Origin: Eucommia ulmoides
Taxonomy: Eukaryota; Streptophyta; Magnoliopsida; Garryales; Eucommiaceae
NCBI GenBank assembly: GCA_016647705.1
Contig: CM028330.1
Span: forward strand, 31,894,649 to 31,958,648
DNA: 64,000 bases
Direction of reading: 5' to 3'
Part shown: positions 23,236 to 38,182 of the stretch, one piece after another
How positions within the stretch are numbered: position 1 is the first letter of the stretch
Layout: each line of letters starts with the position of its first letter
Made by a program: the position numbers and the translations under genes
Notes under the pieces: generated by a model
What the model saw: the letters and a program-made list of their open reading frames with translations, nothing else
Databases searched by the model: none
Told to the model about the DNA's origin: nothing

Positions 23236-26200
23236 TGTACAACGAGGATTTAAGCGCTTGCGTATATGACTACTCGCAAGTGTATGAGGTCAAAGTTTTA
23301 GTATAGTGTGATCGTGAAAGATCAAGTTATCGTATCCACAGGGATTAGTATCGTTACTATCGAATACCGTGTTTGTTGTGACCGAACTTTATCTAAGCTA
23401 AAAACAAATGTATTTAATTAATTAAACTAATACTAATATATCCTAAATTAACTATACTAATATGCTAATATGTTTTAGGGTGAAGAATTGCCTAGGGATT
23501 AACGTGTTTAAAAATACGTGTTCGATTTCGATTTACTCACGTTTATTTTGTTCGACCTATTTGACAACCTCGGTACATAAACTCCACCGCCACCTCTCCC
23601 AAGTGTAAGACGGGGGAATACATGACTTCGAGTCAGTGAAGAAGTCCTCCTCAACGTCTTAACGACCCTAGGTCACGTGAGTCTCACCCAGCGTCATTGA
23701 TTGCACACAATCTAACTCCCTCCCGGGTTATTGGATCGTCGCGTTGTATTTACCCTATCTACAATCTCCGTTCTAAAACTCTCTCGCCACCTCTCCCAAG
23801 TGTAAGACGAGGGATATAACGCAACGTCGAGTCAACGAAGAAATCCCTCTCAACGTCTTAACGACCCTAGGTAGCGTGAGTCTTGCCCCAACGTCATCAA
23901 TTGTCCACGATTCAAACCCCAACCAAGTTATAGAATCGTGGCGTTTGTTTACCCATATCCAAATCCGGGGTTTGTCAAAATCCTATATTCTCCATTTATC
24001 TAACTAATCATGATAAACAAACAATACGATAAATACAATCAAACTATGAAGAACAATCACAAACGAAATACCGAAATCATCCAAACAACGTATTTATAAA
24101 TATAATATTAATCCCTACTACAATCCATATTTAACTTGTGTCCATAGCCGCATATACAATAAAATAATGAGCTAAATATGTTCACATGATCCTAAAATAA
24201 AGAAATAAGGAAAAACAATCGAAGAACTTAGCTTCTTCCGAAGATAAACAGCTAAGAACGCTCAATGATCGATTTTTCGTCTTCTCCACTTTGGGATGTG
24301 ATCTCTATCTCTAAAACTCCTAAACTATAGCCTAAATATAGCCTAAGGTGTCCAAATGGATTGGGGGGGGGGGCTCAATAAAAGAGGAGAAGGAATGGTA
24401 TTTATAAGCAAAAGATCTCAAAATATCTAAATAAAATATCTAGGTTGTGCAAAGGCTCATCGTCGCGGTGGTGGGATTCACCGCTGCAACAGTGAATAGG
24501 TCGGTTCAATGATCGCTGCGGTGATGAAGACAGCGGTGGCTAGAAAGAACATTCTACTGGATCACCGCTGCGGCGGTGGGCTGTCAGTAGCCTACTTCTA
24601 TTTTTCTGTTTCTTCACCGCTGCGGCGGTGGAATTCACCGCTGCGGTCGTGGTCCGTCAGTAGCATTTTGCCTTTCTCAGCATCTTCACCACCACGGCAG
24701 TGGTCTAGACACAGTTTTGCCTCCGAGCTTATTTTTTTACCGTTCTTCGATCGCTTTTGGTTCGATCTCACTGTTTTCGCTCCAGCTTCCTATCTTTTTG
24801 CCCCACACACCTGATTTATACAAAAAGTAAGAAAACTAATTAAAACGTAATAAAATACTATATAAACACTCGAAAACGAACTTAATTCGGTTTGAAAATA
24901 TGTAGGTGGACCACACCTATCAAATACCCCCAAACTTGGAATTTGGCTAGTCCTCAAGCCAAACACACACACGAAAATGAAAAAAATAAAATAAATTGAA
25001 TTAAATAACAAACAACCTAAAAACAATCTAAACATAACAACATGCGAGTTTTTACTTCTTCTAACAACCTATTTATTTTTCCTTCAACAAACGCCAATTA
25101 TTTCGAGTTCAGGTGGTAACACACAGCATGTAATGTTCTAGAATTTTTGACATGCAATAATGGTGAACGCTATTCTAGATCATGTAAACGTGTTAGTGCA
25201 AGATTTAATAATATGGCTATACAACGATCGGATTGGATTATCCTCCAACGAAATTTATGAGTTAAGGATTATAAGCTGGATTGGGGTCCACTTTCCACTA
25301 ATTTAGGTTTAGTAGTTCATGAAGATCATTAGGACTTGGTTCAGTTTTGGTATAATTGGCCAAGGGTAATTTGGAATAGAAAATGGGTTAACGTTGTTAA
25401 CTTAACGTTACCCAAGGCTCAATGCTTGGCATATTTACTCTCGAACCCCCATATATAGATTGGAAACAATCCCGAACATGCATTTAAGACCGACATACTC
25501 ATTTATCAAAAAGAAACAGAAAATAAACTGTATTTACATTTGATTCTTTTTTTTTTTTTTTTTTTTTTTTTTCTTTTCAACGAACACACCCCCAAACTTA
25601 TTTGATTGTTACAATTGAAGGGGTATGTGAAATACAAATAAAAAACGATAAGTGAGTACTCAAATACCAAACCAATTAGAAGTTCTCCCTAAACCCAACT
25701 GCTCACATCAAGAAGCATTTACAATTGCTAACTTGATTCACTCAAATGTACCTTTAAATTCAGCGTTTTAGGTTTGGAAAAAGATCCACCAGCCATGGTA
25801 TTAGTTTATGTGTTCTGAATTGAAATTGCATTTAGGCTTCGATAGGGTAACGAGGGATAAACATGTATCAAGGTAGGTTTAAAAAGGCTCAAGCGACAAA
25901 ACAACTGCCTAAATGACGTCTCCTGAACTACCTCGCCTAGTATTTCGCCTCAAGCTTCCCCTCAATCAAGTTCTAGAATCCTTAATGTGTCATGAATTTG
26001 GTTAATCGATAATTTTCCTTAAATTAATTGAATAACTATACATTGAGTCTATGTGCTCGTGTGAATTAGGATCTACAATAATTTTTACCAAAAAGCATAG
26101 TCAATACACACGGAATCACACATGCATGGGTATTACCCTTGACCTCGAAAACAGCCAGGGATAATTATCATCATCGAGTAACAACCCAGATGAATGCAAA

Positions 26201-28669
26201 ACTCAAAATATAACACAACGACACAAAAACATAAACACATTCTAACCTAAACACACATGCAATACGGGAAAACAATAACACATAAACTAACAATACTAAA
26301 TACTACACATCACTTCTGAACTTAAGACGGACAATGTCCTCAGCGAACCCAATCATCATTCTCAACATATTGAATTAAAGCATGCTGACAAAGGGTGTTT
26401 AGAACACTTATGTGGGAGGCGAGAGGATCTCTCATCCGAATCAAGTCGAATGTGACGGATTTAACTTATTTAACCTTGGGTTGCCTCCCAAGAAGTGCGT
26501 GGTTTAATGTCCACGGCCCAACATTTTCAGAACGCCCTCAAGCTTGGCGAGGTTTTGCTTTGAATGACTCAATCTTTCAACGAAACGCCTCATCGGCTTA
26601 TGTGCTTGGCCAAGCAACATAAAACGGATTGGAATCCCGTCGAAAGGGATGCATCAATACCCGTCGATCTAACATCGCCAAGTACCCTGCATTGGAAACA
26701 AAAACAAAACTATAAATAAAACTTATATACAAAGAAATGCCAAAAGTAAAATTAAGTCATTTACACACAATATTGATAATAACCACAAAACAATGCCCGA
26801 CAATCGTTACCAAAAACTTGGTTACGATCTTCGAGAACTGAATTCGCCTAACGACCAATCCCAAGCAACGGTGACAAAAACTTGGTGCAATAACGGGACT
26901 AGAATACGATACACTTGCTTCTCCTATCTAAAACTTAAGTCCTGAGCTGTTACCACGTTTCTCCGACAATAACATCAAAACAATCTCCGGCAACGACGCA
27001 AAAAACTTGTACGACGAGGATTTAATCGCTCGCGTATATGACTACTCGCAAGTGTATAAGGTCAAAGTTTTAGTATAGTGTGATCATGAAAGATCGGATT
27101 ATCGTATCCACAGGGATTAGTGTCGTTACTATCAAATATCACGTTTGTCGTGACCTAACTTTATCTAAGCGAAAAACAAATGTATTTAATTAATTAAACT
27201 AATACTAATATAACCTAAATTAACTACACTAATATGCTAATATGTTTTAGGGTGAAAAATTACCTAGGGATTAACGTGTTTACAAATACGTGTTCGAATT
27301 CGATTTACTCACGTTTACGTTGTTCGACCTATTTGACAACCTCGGTACGTAAACTCCACCACCATCTCTCCCGAGTGTAAGACGGGAGAATACATGACTT
27401 TGAGTCAACGAAGAAGTCCCCATCAACGTCTTAACGACCCTAGGTCACGTGAGTCTCGTCCAGCGTCATTGATTGCACACAATCTAACTCCCTCCTGGGT
27501 TATTGGATTGTCGCATTGTATTTACCCTATTGACAATCTCCGTTCTAAAACTTCCTCGCCACCTCTCCCGAGTGTAAGACAAAGGATATAATGCAACTTT
27601 GAGTCAACAAAGAAGTCTCCCTCAACATCTTAACGACCCTAGGTAGCGTGAGTCTTGCCCCAACGTCATCGATTGTCCACGATTCGAACCCCGACCGGGT
27701 TATAGAATCGTGGCGTTTGTTTACCCATATCCAAATCCAGGGTTTGTCAAAATCCCGTATTCTCCATTTATCTAACTAAACATGATAAACAAACAATACG
27801 ATAAATACAACCAAACTACGAAGAACAATCACAAACGAAACACCGAAATCATCCAAACAACGTATTTATAAATATAATGTTAATCCCTACTATAATCCAT
27901 ATTTAACTCGTGTCCATAACCGCATATACAATAAAATAGCGAGCTAAACATGTTCACATGATCCTAAGATAAAGAAATAAGGAAAACCAATCGAAGAACT
28001 TAGCCTCGTCCGAAGATAAACCGCTAAGAATGCTCAACGATCGATTCGCAGTCTTTTCCACTTCGGGATGTGAGCTCCACCTCTAAAACTCCTAAACCAT
28101 AGCCTAAATATGGCTTAAGGTGCCCAAATGGCCGGGGGGCTCAAGAAAGGGGGAGAGATAATGATATTTATAAGCAAAAGATCTCAAAATATCTAAATAA
28201 AATATCTAGGCTGTGCAGAGGCTCACCGCCGCGGCGGTGGGATTCACTGCTGCGACGGTGAGTAGGTCGGTTCAATGATCGCTGCGGCGATGAAGACAAC
28301 GATGGCTAGGAAGAACATTCTACTGGATCACCGCCGCGGCGGTGGGCTTTTAGTAGCCTATTTCTGTTTCTCTGTTTCTTCACCATTGCGACGGTGGTTC
28401 GTTAGTAGCATTTTGCCTTTCTCAGCATTTTCACCACTGCGGCGGTGGGCTTGTTTCATAGTTTTGCCTCCGAGCTTATTTTTTCACCATTCTTCGATCG
28501 TTTTTGGTTTGATCTCATCGTTTTCGCTCTAGTTTCTTATCTTTTTGTCCCACACATCTGATTTATACAAAAAGTAAGAAAACTAATTAAAACGTAATAA
28601 AATACTATATAAACGCTCAAAAACTAATTTAATTCGGTTTGAAAATATGTAGGTGGATCACACCTATTA
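23236..28669 (-). mobile_element. Non-autonomous Athila-type element, copy 2
   Basis: Same structure as 805-6238: LTRs at 23236-24922 and 27008-28669, and target duplication ATGGT at 23231-23235 and 28670-28674. Palindromes sit at the equivalent positions (offset 22431). Confidence 0.9.
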
Positions 28670-28843
28670 ATGGTATTAGAGCAAAATTATTAGTAATACT
28701 AATTTATTTATAAATGGTAAAATATTTAGTGTAGAATTATCTATAGGAGAAATCGAGTCGTTACAGTTGGTATAAGAGTAGGTTTGCGACCGCCTTAGAT
28801 TTGGGATATGGTACCTGTTACTCATAATAAGTGAAGTAATACT

Positions 28844-28877
<34 letters not shown>

Positions 28878-29111
28878 TATAACTCATTAATTCAAAAAAA
28901 AATATCAATATGGAAAGTAATATCCACTTCCTTCGTTTGTAATGCTAATTATTCACTAATTATCCTTTTTCCTGATTTTTTTTTTTCAGTACTATCATTA
29001 TGAACAGTCATTTATAAAGTTATTCCAGTAGCATTCCACTGTCTATTTTTGTAGAGAATATCATTGTTCTTTCCTCCCTATTTTTCTTTTTCTGAAAAAT
29101 GTTAGACAAAG

Positions 29112-29554
29112 GTGGCATTTGGTACGCAGGATTTAAGATGGGATTGGAATGATCATGGGAATGGTCATTCCATTCCTATGTTTGATACATAGGATTTAAT
29201 CACATTCACATTACTAAGGAATCTCTAATCCCACAAAGTATGGGATTAACCAATACCAAGATGAACTTGGTATTTGTTAATCCCAATTATATAAGATTAG
29301 GTTTTAATCAATAATTAGCCAAAAAACGAGACCAAATACTAAATAAATATTTAAATTCAAATGAAATTTAATTAAATTAACTATTATACCGTTTGAAAAT
29401 TCAATAAAATTACTATTTTACCCTTTGATGTCATTTTCAATATCACATGTAATCCCATTCGTCACCAAACATAAGAATGGTAATTACCATTCCATTTCAT
29501 TACCATACTAATTTCAATTCTATTGTCATTCCATTCCAACGTATCAAACGCAGT
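29112..29554. mobile_element. MITE-like element, copy 2
   Basis: Duplicate of 6683-7125. Confidence 0.5.
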
Positions 29555-29947
29555 GAAAGTGTGCAGTGGAAATAATTTTTCCCGTTAGATGTAGTTTTCA
29601 AATGTGGCAGGAGCAGGACTTATAACTACAAAAGGAAATTATTTATCATGTTTGCCTCTGCGAACCCAACTCACTTCTAGATTAACTTTTATATATTAAT
29701 CTAATTTTCAAAGCCAAATTCTAATCACGGTGCATGGAATTACTTTGGAGCTCAAACTCAATTACTAACAGCATAAAATATTATGCCTTGACAACATAGT
29801 GTACATTAGCTTTTATCCTTTCCCTATCAGCTCACCTTTTATGTGCTTAATTTGACAGTGGTGTTTGGGAATCGAAAGCGTAAATCTAGAGTAGGAATCT
29901 TTCTCCCTCACTGTATCTTCCTGGCTGAGAATTCTTCTAGATAATAA

Positions 29948-30510
29948 GGTGGCGTTTGGTAACCGTTTCTGTTTCTATTCCAGCAGTGGGATGGGATGGG
30001 ATGAGAATTTTGTTTCCTTCTTGGGAGTAGAATTGCGTCTGGTAATGATAATTTTTTTTTTTTTTAATAGAATTGCGTTTGGTAACGATTTTATCTTGAA
30101 ACCAATTTTTTTTTTTTTTTTTTTTGTGAGTTTTTTTTTTTGTTTTGTTTTGGCGGAGGTGGCGGCGACGGTGGCCCGCTACCGGAGATGGCCGGCGACG
30201 GTCACCGCAGGTTCCTGGAGGTGGCCGGCGACGCAAGCCGGCATCCAGCAGCGGCGGACGGCGGCGGGTGGTGGTCAGCCGGCGTATGAACAGTGCCCAG
30301 TGATTTTGAAAATGGAATGGAAATTATGAGAAATAACTTTTTTTTGTTTCTCATTTCTTAAAAAAAAAAAAAAAAATGGGCACAATTCTCAAATGAGAAT
30401 GAAATGGAAACGAAAACAAAAATTACCAAACACTATTCCCAAACAAAATTCCCAAAAATCTGGGAATGGAATGGGAAATTCTGGGAAGGAATGGGTTACC
30501 AAACGGGGCC
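29948..30510. mobile_element. MITE-like element with GC-rich insert, copy 2
   Basis: Duplicate of 7519-8080, one base longer in an A homopolymer. Confidence 0.6.
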
Positions 30511-30673
30511 TATAACTCTTGTCTATGTGTTTCTGCTTTTATCTTTTTCCTTCTTATTTCATATTATACATTCTCCTCGAGTGAGAATTCTAATTTCGTT
30601 TAGTTTTCACTGAGCACAGGTGAAATGATCATTATTTCACTTTGCCCCCATTATATATACTTCAGAGTACTTT

Positions 30674-32169
30674 TGTCACACCCCGCCCCGAACACCCGTC
30701 ACCATGGGGCCGGCATGACTTCAACGTGACATCATTTGACCGACTAACCAACCCACTACACAACAATATACAAAATTTAATCTATACATTATATACATAA
30801 TTTGAAACTATAGGGATACACCTGTCCCAAATTATAAGAACAACAAAATAAATCTCATGAACCTCCCTTAGGTTCACCTCTGACAGCTCGTCTCAAAAGA
30901 CACTCATATGACTCCAACGCATGACCCGCATGACTCTATCTAGCCAGTAGGAGACCGACTCACTCTTAGCTATTTCACCTGCGGGTGTACTGCCTTCTTA
31001 GTAAAAATATTTTAAAATAATGCTTCATTCTATAACATCTAAATGGATCAAGCGTAAATATATAAACACCACATAACTCGTAAAATATCCAGTATATAAA
31101 AAGTGAAAATAAAGCGATATAGATAAGTTCCATTCAAATCCAACTAGTATAAAATCATACCAATCACCATAATAAATAATAAATCACCCAATATAAGTAA
31201 AACATCACAACTCAAACACAACATACACTGGCTAGCCATAGTGATCGTTTTAACCTCACAATCGGGAGTTGCAACGGTACCGTACCATCTGTAGGATATG
31301 CCTTCCTACCGGAACAAATGACCATATGCACCGACCACCCATCAGACAGGTCATAATATCAATATCCACATGCCGGACCACCCATCGGTTGGATGTAATA
31401 TTAATAATCATCTGCCGAACCACCCATCGACAGGATATAATATCAATAATCGTCTGTCGGACCGCCCATCGGCAAGACATAACATCAACAATCATCTGCC
31501 GAACCGCCCATTGGCAGGACATAAAATCAATAATATCATCAAATCAATAACATCATCCCCAACTACAACTCAATAAAAATCAACGCTCTGCCGAAGCAGA
31601 TAAAATCAACAATATCATCAAATCGATAACAACATCATCAAATCAACAACATCAATAACTTCGTCTTCTCAATATCGTCAAAATCCCCAACATCTACCTC
31701 TTTTTCTCCAAAACTGACTTTTAATCTGAAAATCATATTTTTGGTTTTCGTTTGAAAATCGTCTAATTTCAACAAAACTATTTTTTTCAACTTCCTTTTA
31801 AAACACTATAATTTAACGAAAATTCATTTCCTCAACTCATCCAAAACTTGTTTGATCCATATCATTTATAAAATTATACAATCCAAGTAAAACTATTTTA
31901 CACACACATTTATATATATAAAAATAGTTTGGCAAGAAGACAGTACACTCACCCGATAATCCGCATTCACAAGCTCCTCCGACTCTCCGCTTTTGATTCT
32001 TCGGTAAGTGTGAACCTATTTGTTACAGGGCCTAAAATTAATATTTTAGGTAAACATAACTTAATCATGAATTGTAGACCCTAAATTTCGTAATTTCCTA
32101 TTCCTCGCGCTTTATTATGAAATTTACTATATCGATCTATTTCCTATTGCCATTTTCAATTTAGATATT

Positions 32170-32206
<37 letters not shown>

Positions 32207-33076
32207 GAAGTTCAAAATTCTACCTTTTTCAAATTTTTCCGTCGACTGCGAGATTGGATCATTAATTTTAGTGGGGTGGTTTGTGCAAATTTCCCTTTTC
32301 TTTCTCTTTTTTTTTCTCGCCTGTTTGCTGTTCTGCCTCCCTGTTTGCTGTTCTGCCTCCCTGTTTGCTGTTTTCCGTTTTGAATCCAGCCCACCGACAT
32401 TCTCTCTCTCACTAACTCTTACTCTCACTCCGACGATCCACACATACACATCGCCGAACGACAACACCACCGGCCGAACAACACACGCACATACAGCTAC
32501 ACACGACGACACACACACACATTCCGGATGAGTAGAACACACACACAGAGTTCATACAAACACACATATACGTGACAACCCACACCGATGACACCCCACG
32601 ACCATCCACCGTCGAACCACTTTACTACCACCCAAAACCAACGACCCACACATACTGATCATAGCTCCAAACCACAATAGAAAACAGAGGGCACACCTTT
32701 ACTGGCGATGGAGCACACGCCGGACTTCACTCTCTCTCTCTTCGTTATAGTCGCCGGTGATCAAAACCCACACAAACTGACCGAACGTCCACCGATGGCA
32801 TAACCAGAAAACACACACATACACACATATACATCATCACATGCAAACCCACATGATTTCCGACCACCAATCACTTACTGGCAAATCCCACCGCCAACTC
32901 TCTCTCTCTCGTCGTTTTTCTGTTTCAGTCCCCTGATAGTCGACCAACGACAACTCTCAAACCACTGCCGGTGAACCCCATATGATCGACGACAAAATCC
33001 CACTAGCGGTTCTCCCTCTCTTTCTTCTTTCTCTCTTCGGCTTTGGATTTATTCTTCGTCCTCTCCCGATTTTCTT

Positions 33077-33118
<42 letters not shown>

Positions 33119-33455
33119 AAAGAGAAAAACGAGTGGCGGAGGAGGTGGCCACATGGCCGGTTTATATATATACATACACACATATACATCATCTCACGCA
33201 AACCCACATAATTTCCGACCACCAATCACTTACTAGCAACTCCCACCGCCGACTCTCTCTCTCTCGCCGTTTTTCTGTTTCAGTCCCCTGATAGTCGACC
33301 AACGACAACTCTCAAACCACCGCCGGCAAACCCCATACGATCGATGACAAAATCCCACTGGAGGTCCTCCCTCTCTTTCTTCTTTCTCTTCCTCTCTCTT
33401 TCCCGTTTTTCCTCTTTCTTTCTTCGGCTCTAGATTTGTTCTTCTTCCTCTCCCG

Positions 33456-33535
<80 letters not shown>

Positions 33536-33732
33536 ATTTACACAAACCTTCTCTTATTTTTATTTAAGATATTAATTTGACCCCTTTTTATTTTAATGTT
33601 TTGAAACCTTACAATTTGATCCCCAAAATTTTTAATTTACCCAAATTATTTACACGATCCACCCTAAATATTTTCGAAATATTTTTAAAATGCAGTTTAG
33701 ATTATACGCATAACAAAGATCCGGGTCTTACA
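30674..33732 (-). mobile_element. Solo LTR, copy 2
   Basis: Duplicate of 8244-11302 with the same ACTTT flanks (30669-30673 and 33733-33737). The 42-bp repeats are at 31329-31538 and the TC/TA/GA hairpin at 33459-33535. Tract lengths of the microsatellites differ from copy 1. Confidence 0.85.
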
Positions 33733-35990
33733 ACTTTTTATTGAACTCGTTTTGTTATTGAGCTTAGGTTATAGATTCTATAGACTCGATGAGTATCGTA
33801 TTAGTAGGTGGATCATAGGATATGTTGTTGAATTGAAACAATTGGCTTAAAGGTGTTTACTGTTTTCTATATAAATTATCAAATTATATTTTCGTATTAA
33901 ATTGGTAAAAAAAAAGTGTTGCTAAAAATAGACAGTTTTATGATGTTAAATGGATCAAGTAGAATTTTAAAAGTGAAAAATAATTTTTATTGTCCTGCTA
34001 TGCCATAGTCATCTTGCCAAGAGGGCATGTCCTGTGAGATGTGGTTGGCCCTTACATGAGGGCATGTCCTATAGGACGTTGTTGTTGTGACCTAGAAGGA
34101 GGACAAGTCCTGCAGGTGGTTGAATATATTGTTGATATGTTAGACCTGACAGGAGGGTAAGTCCTGCAGGTAGTTGATTATGTTGCTGATATGGTAGTTT
34201 ATACCATTATGTTGCTCCTACTATTGGAGATATTGAATGATCCTGACAATGATAGCCACCTTAGATGACACAGTTTTATAGGTTATGGTACTGTCGTAAC
34301 TTCCGATCGTAAGGTAAAACGATCATACAGCTAGTAGAAAAATACGTGTGCGATATTTTCTAATATATAAAAATAATTTGTTTAGTTAATTTAAATGTAT
34401 CGTTTTATTGTGGTGATAGTGGTGAAATTTTATTTCATCTCAGTGTGCAATTATATTTATATCATATTTTGAAAAGAGGTATTTGGTAAATATACTTAAT
34501 CCATAAATTCTTTTTATATTATGAAGACAACGTGTACATTGTCTTTTATGTAAATTTTCAAATTATATTTTCGTACTAAAATGTGAAAGTAAAAGGTTTA
34601 TTAAAGTGGATTATTTTATAACATGATGCGAATCAAATAAATTTCTAAATATGAAAAGTGATTTTTTTATCTGACTACAACATAGTCGTCTCTTCATGAG
34701 GGCATGTCCTACGAGATGTGGTTAGTCCATACAGAAGAGCATGTCCTATAAGATATTGTGTTCAGACATGACAAGAGGGCAAGCCCTGCAGGTAGTTGAT
34801 ATATGTTTTTGTTATTATTGTTGTTGTTGATGATGATGATTATCATCATAATATGGTGGTTTATACCATGATATGGTGGTTTATACCACGTCTTGGCTTC
34901 TACCATTGGAGATATTAAATGGCCCTGACACTAATTGCAACATTAGATTGCATAGATAAACATGTTACAATACTGTTATAACCCCTAATCGTGAGGTAAA
35001 CAATCATATGACTAGCAAGGAAGTATGGTATTTTATTATAAAAAAAAAAAAAAAGTGAGTTGATATGTCGATTTTAATTCAATTGTTCTGTTATAATAAT
35101 ATTTTTATTGGGATTCAGATACTGTCCAGTGTGGTCATATTTTATTAGAAAGTAGATTTTGATAAAAAAAAATAATTGATCCATAAAATAATTTTACATT
35201 ATGAAGACAGTACACCAATAAAATATTCAAATGCATATTGGTTCACTACTAATAATAAGTGGAGTCGGAGTGTGGGGTAATTGTTGAAACTTTTGGGGGG
35301 CTATATGTAATATTTTTATATACATGTTACGCGACTATTGACCATTTGTGACGTATCTAATTTTTGTAATTTGACATGTATTTATGTGTTTCGAGACATA
35401 TTTATGTGCTTTAGACATATTTAAGTGATTAAGAAGTATTTATATATTTTGGGATGTAATTATGTGATTTGAGAGGTATTTGTATATTTTCAAACGTATT
35501 TCAAGTTTAAATTATGTTGATATTTATGGAAAAATTTACGAGATTATTGAAATTTTAATATGAATATTGGAAATTGTTTATTTTTAGTCTCACAGGACAG
35601 TTCTTAAGGAATTGGGCTATCTATCGGTTAAGATGTTGGTTGTTACAATCTGTTGGCTTGAATGTTGGATGAAATTGATGAATGCTGGTTATGGGATATA
35701 GCAATAGACTTGAAAAGTTATGCCAAGTAGAAAAATTATTGAGGTCGTAGACCTATTGGAATTGAGATAGATCCAATCCAAGTGAGATTACCATAATATT
35801 TAAAAATATATATATATTTGTTGGTTCTATACAGACACTATTGCTATTTTTATCAAAATAGTACAGCGGGAGCGTGGTAGTGACTTTCAGTTATTATTGG
35901 TTAACTGAAAGTGACTAATACGGTACGATTTTGAATTATTATTATTTTGAACAAAATTTCGATGACAAAATTTATTTAAGGGGGATAGAT
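33733..35990 (+). mobile_element. Gypsy interior and LTR fragments, copy 2
   Basis: Duplicate of 11303-13559: two tandem Tekay-like LTR fragments, a degenerate 25-bp repeat, then the polypurine tract before the LTR. No gene. Confidence 0.6.
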
Positions 35991-37135
35991 TGTAATATCC
36001 CAAAATTTTATATTTTTGAAAATGTTATTTTAATATTTTTGGTATAAATAATATTTGATAATTTTGGAGTTAAATATTAATTTTAAATTGATTTTTAAAA
36101 GTTTTGGGACTATTGCGTTGTTTAAAATATATTTTTAAGAGTTTTTGGGTGTAATTAATATTTTTTTTATTTAAAGAGGGGTGATTAGTGTAAATAAATA
36201 AAATAAAATATAATAAATATATTAATGTGGCTGAAATAATTATTTTTGTTGAATTCTAACCGTTAAATTTAATGAAATAATTATGATTATGTGGAAACTA
36301 TGTGTACTGTATGTTTATGTGTTTAATTGTTAAATTAAATTAGATACACGTATTAGAGGGGTTGAAATTGTATTGAGCCAAAAATTTTATTTGAATTTGT
36401 ATATAATATTTGTAATAAATATATTCATTATTTACTATTGTAAAAAAATTAACGTGATAAATCGATAATTAAGAATTATCACCGAAATTTGTAAAATTTA
36501 TCAGATTTTACTGTTGAAAAAAAAATTGATTCAATGAAACGATAATTATAATTATCGCCGTTGTTTGTAAAAAATTGATACTTATCCCCATATTGCTAAT
36601 TTGGACCACTGGGCATATTAGTAATCAACATATGGGTAGTTGATATCAAATATTATTATTTTTTTATGTGGAATAAAAAAAATTACATATGGGGATAAGT
36701 AATACAAGTGTATGTACACATATGTTAATATGAGGAAGCATTATATAAACCTATGCCCATCAAATAATGATAATATTAGTTGATATGTAATAATAGTGAC
36801 CCACATGGGCAACTACTCTGTCGCTGTCGCTAGTTGAAATTATCCATTTATTTGATACTTTAATTTGCCATTATTTTAAAAGTGATAGATCAAAATTATA
36901 GTCTTGTAAAAAAAATTCAATATTTATTTATAAAATGAAATATTAGTCGTGTAGGTTAGTGTTAATTCTCTGAGGGGAGGAACCGCGTGGCAGCCCTGGG
37001 AAATTGGGACGTTACAGAGTGATATCAGATCAAAATTATCAGTAATATTAATTTATTTATAAATAGTAGAATATTTGGTGTAGAATTCTCAATAAGAGAA
37101 ACTGAGTGGCGGCTTTGGAAAATCGGGTCGTTACA
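35991..37135 (+). repeat. Gypsy 3' LTR of the skeleton element, copy 2
   Basis: Starts TGTAATATCC and ends GGTCGTTACA; duplicate of 13560-14704. Confidence 0.8.
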
Positions 37136-38182
37136 GTATCTATCACGTAGTAATTATTCAAGACATTAATTCAGTATATTCGTATTGAGGTGATAGAAGC
37201 TCCTTGTGGGAAGAAACTCATATTTTTTGTATTTGTGCGCTTGAGAGGATTAAACACGTTTGCGATTGTGTCTACTCAGGGTAGTTAAGTTTCGATCTTT
37301 TTCTTGTGAAAAATATTAGAGTTTGATCTTTATCTTATTAAAAAGGTTAGGTTATTCTTTTCATTTTAAAAGAATTAAGTTTTGATTTATCCAGCAATTG
37401 AATTATTTTTTGAGTAATTTGTAAAGATTCATCATTCCCTGTGAAAATAATAAGTAAGAGAGTGTTCGGTTTATCTTTAACCTCGTCATCTTTAGCTTGA
37501 TAAAAAGATAGAGTTCATCCTTGACCTGTGAAAAGGGTAAATTGTAAAGGTTGATTATGTGCCTGTAAAAGAATCATGAGTTGTAAGGGTTTGGTTCATA
37601 CCTGGTAAAGAAATCAAGAGATTTAGTGGATTGAGAATCTACGTGGAGCACGAGGGACTGGACGTAGGCAACATTAACTTGACCGAACCAAGATAAATTC
37701 TTATGTGCTATGTTTATTTATTTTCTATCATGTGTTCTGGTGTGCATTTAGAATTAAATATATATCCGCTGCATATAAAGATAATAATTGATTTAGGGAA
37801 ATTAATTATTTGTGTTTAAGTGGTTGATTGTTAAATTTTAGTAACTATCCAATTCACCCTCCCTTAGGTAGTAGCTCTTTGGGCCAACAGTCCTAATGAT
37901 AGAACTTGATTATTACCTCTTTTCTTTCTTAGATGATATTATGTTAGCAGTAGGCTCTTTTCGCTTTCGTGGGAAGGGCAAGGCCCCTAATACCCCTGTT
38001 AAAGGGCGCGCTTCAAAACGCGCTCAAGGTTGGCTTGGGATATCAGCACTTAGGATTTCTAAGGATGTACTTGCCCCTATTCTTCTACTACTAAGGAGTA
38101 TCTGCGAGAGCCTCAAGTTGCTGGCCAATCGACGACTAGGTTATCTGGTACTTCTATGGGTCACAAGCCAGCTATCCTTTTT
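37136..38182 (+). mobile_element. Copia-like LTR remnant and unclassified segment, copy 2
   Basis: Duplicate of 14705-15748. The LTR-like end CCAACA is at 37889. The open frame 37896-38237 here is 113 codons and runs into the next LTR; indels change it in copy 1, so it is not called as a gene. Confidence 0.4.
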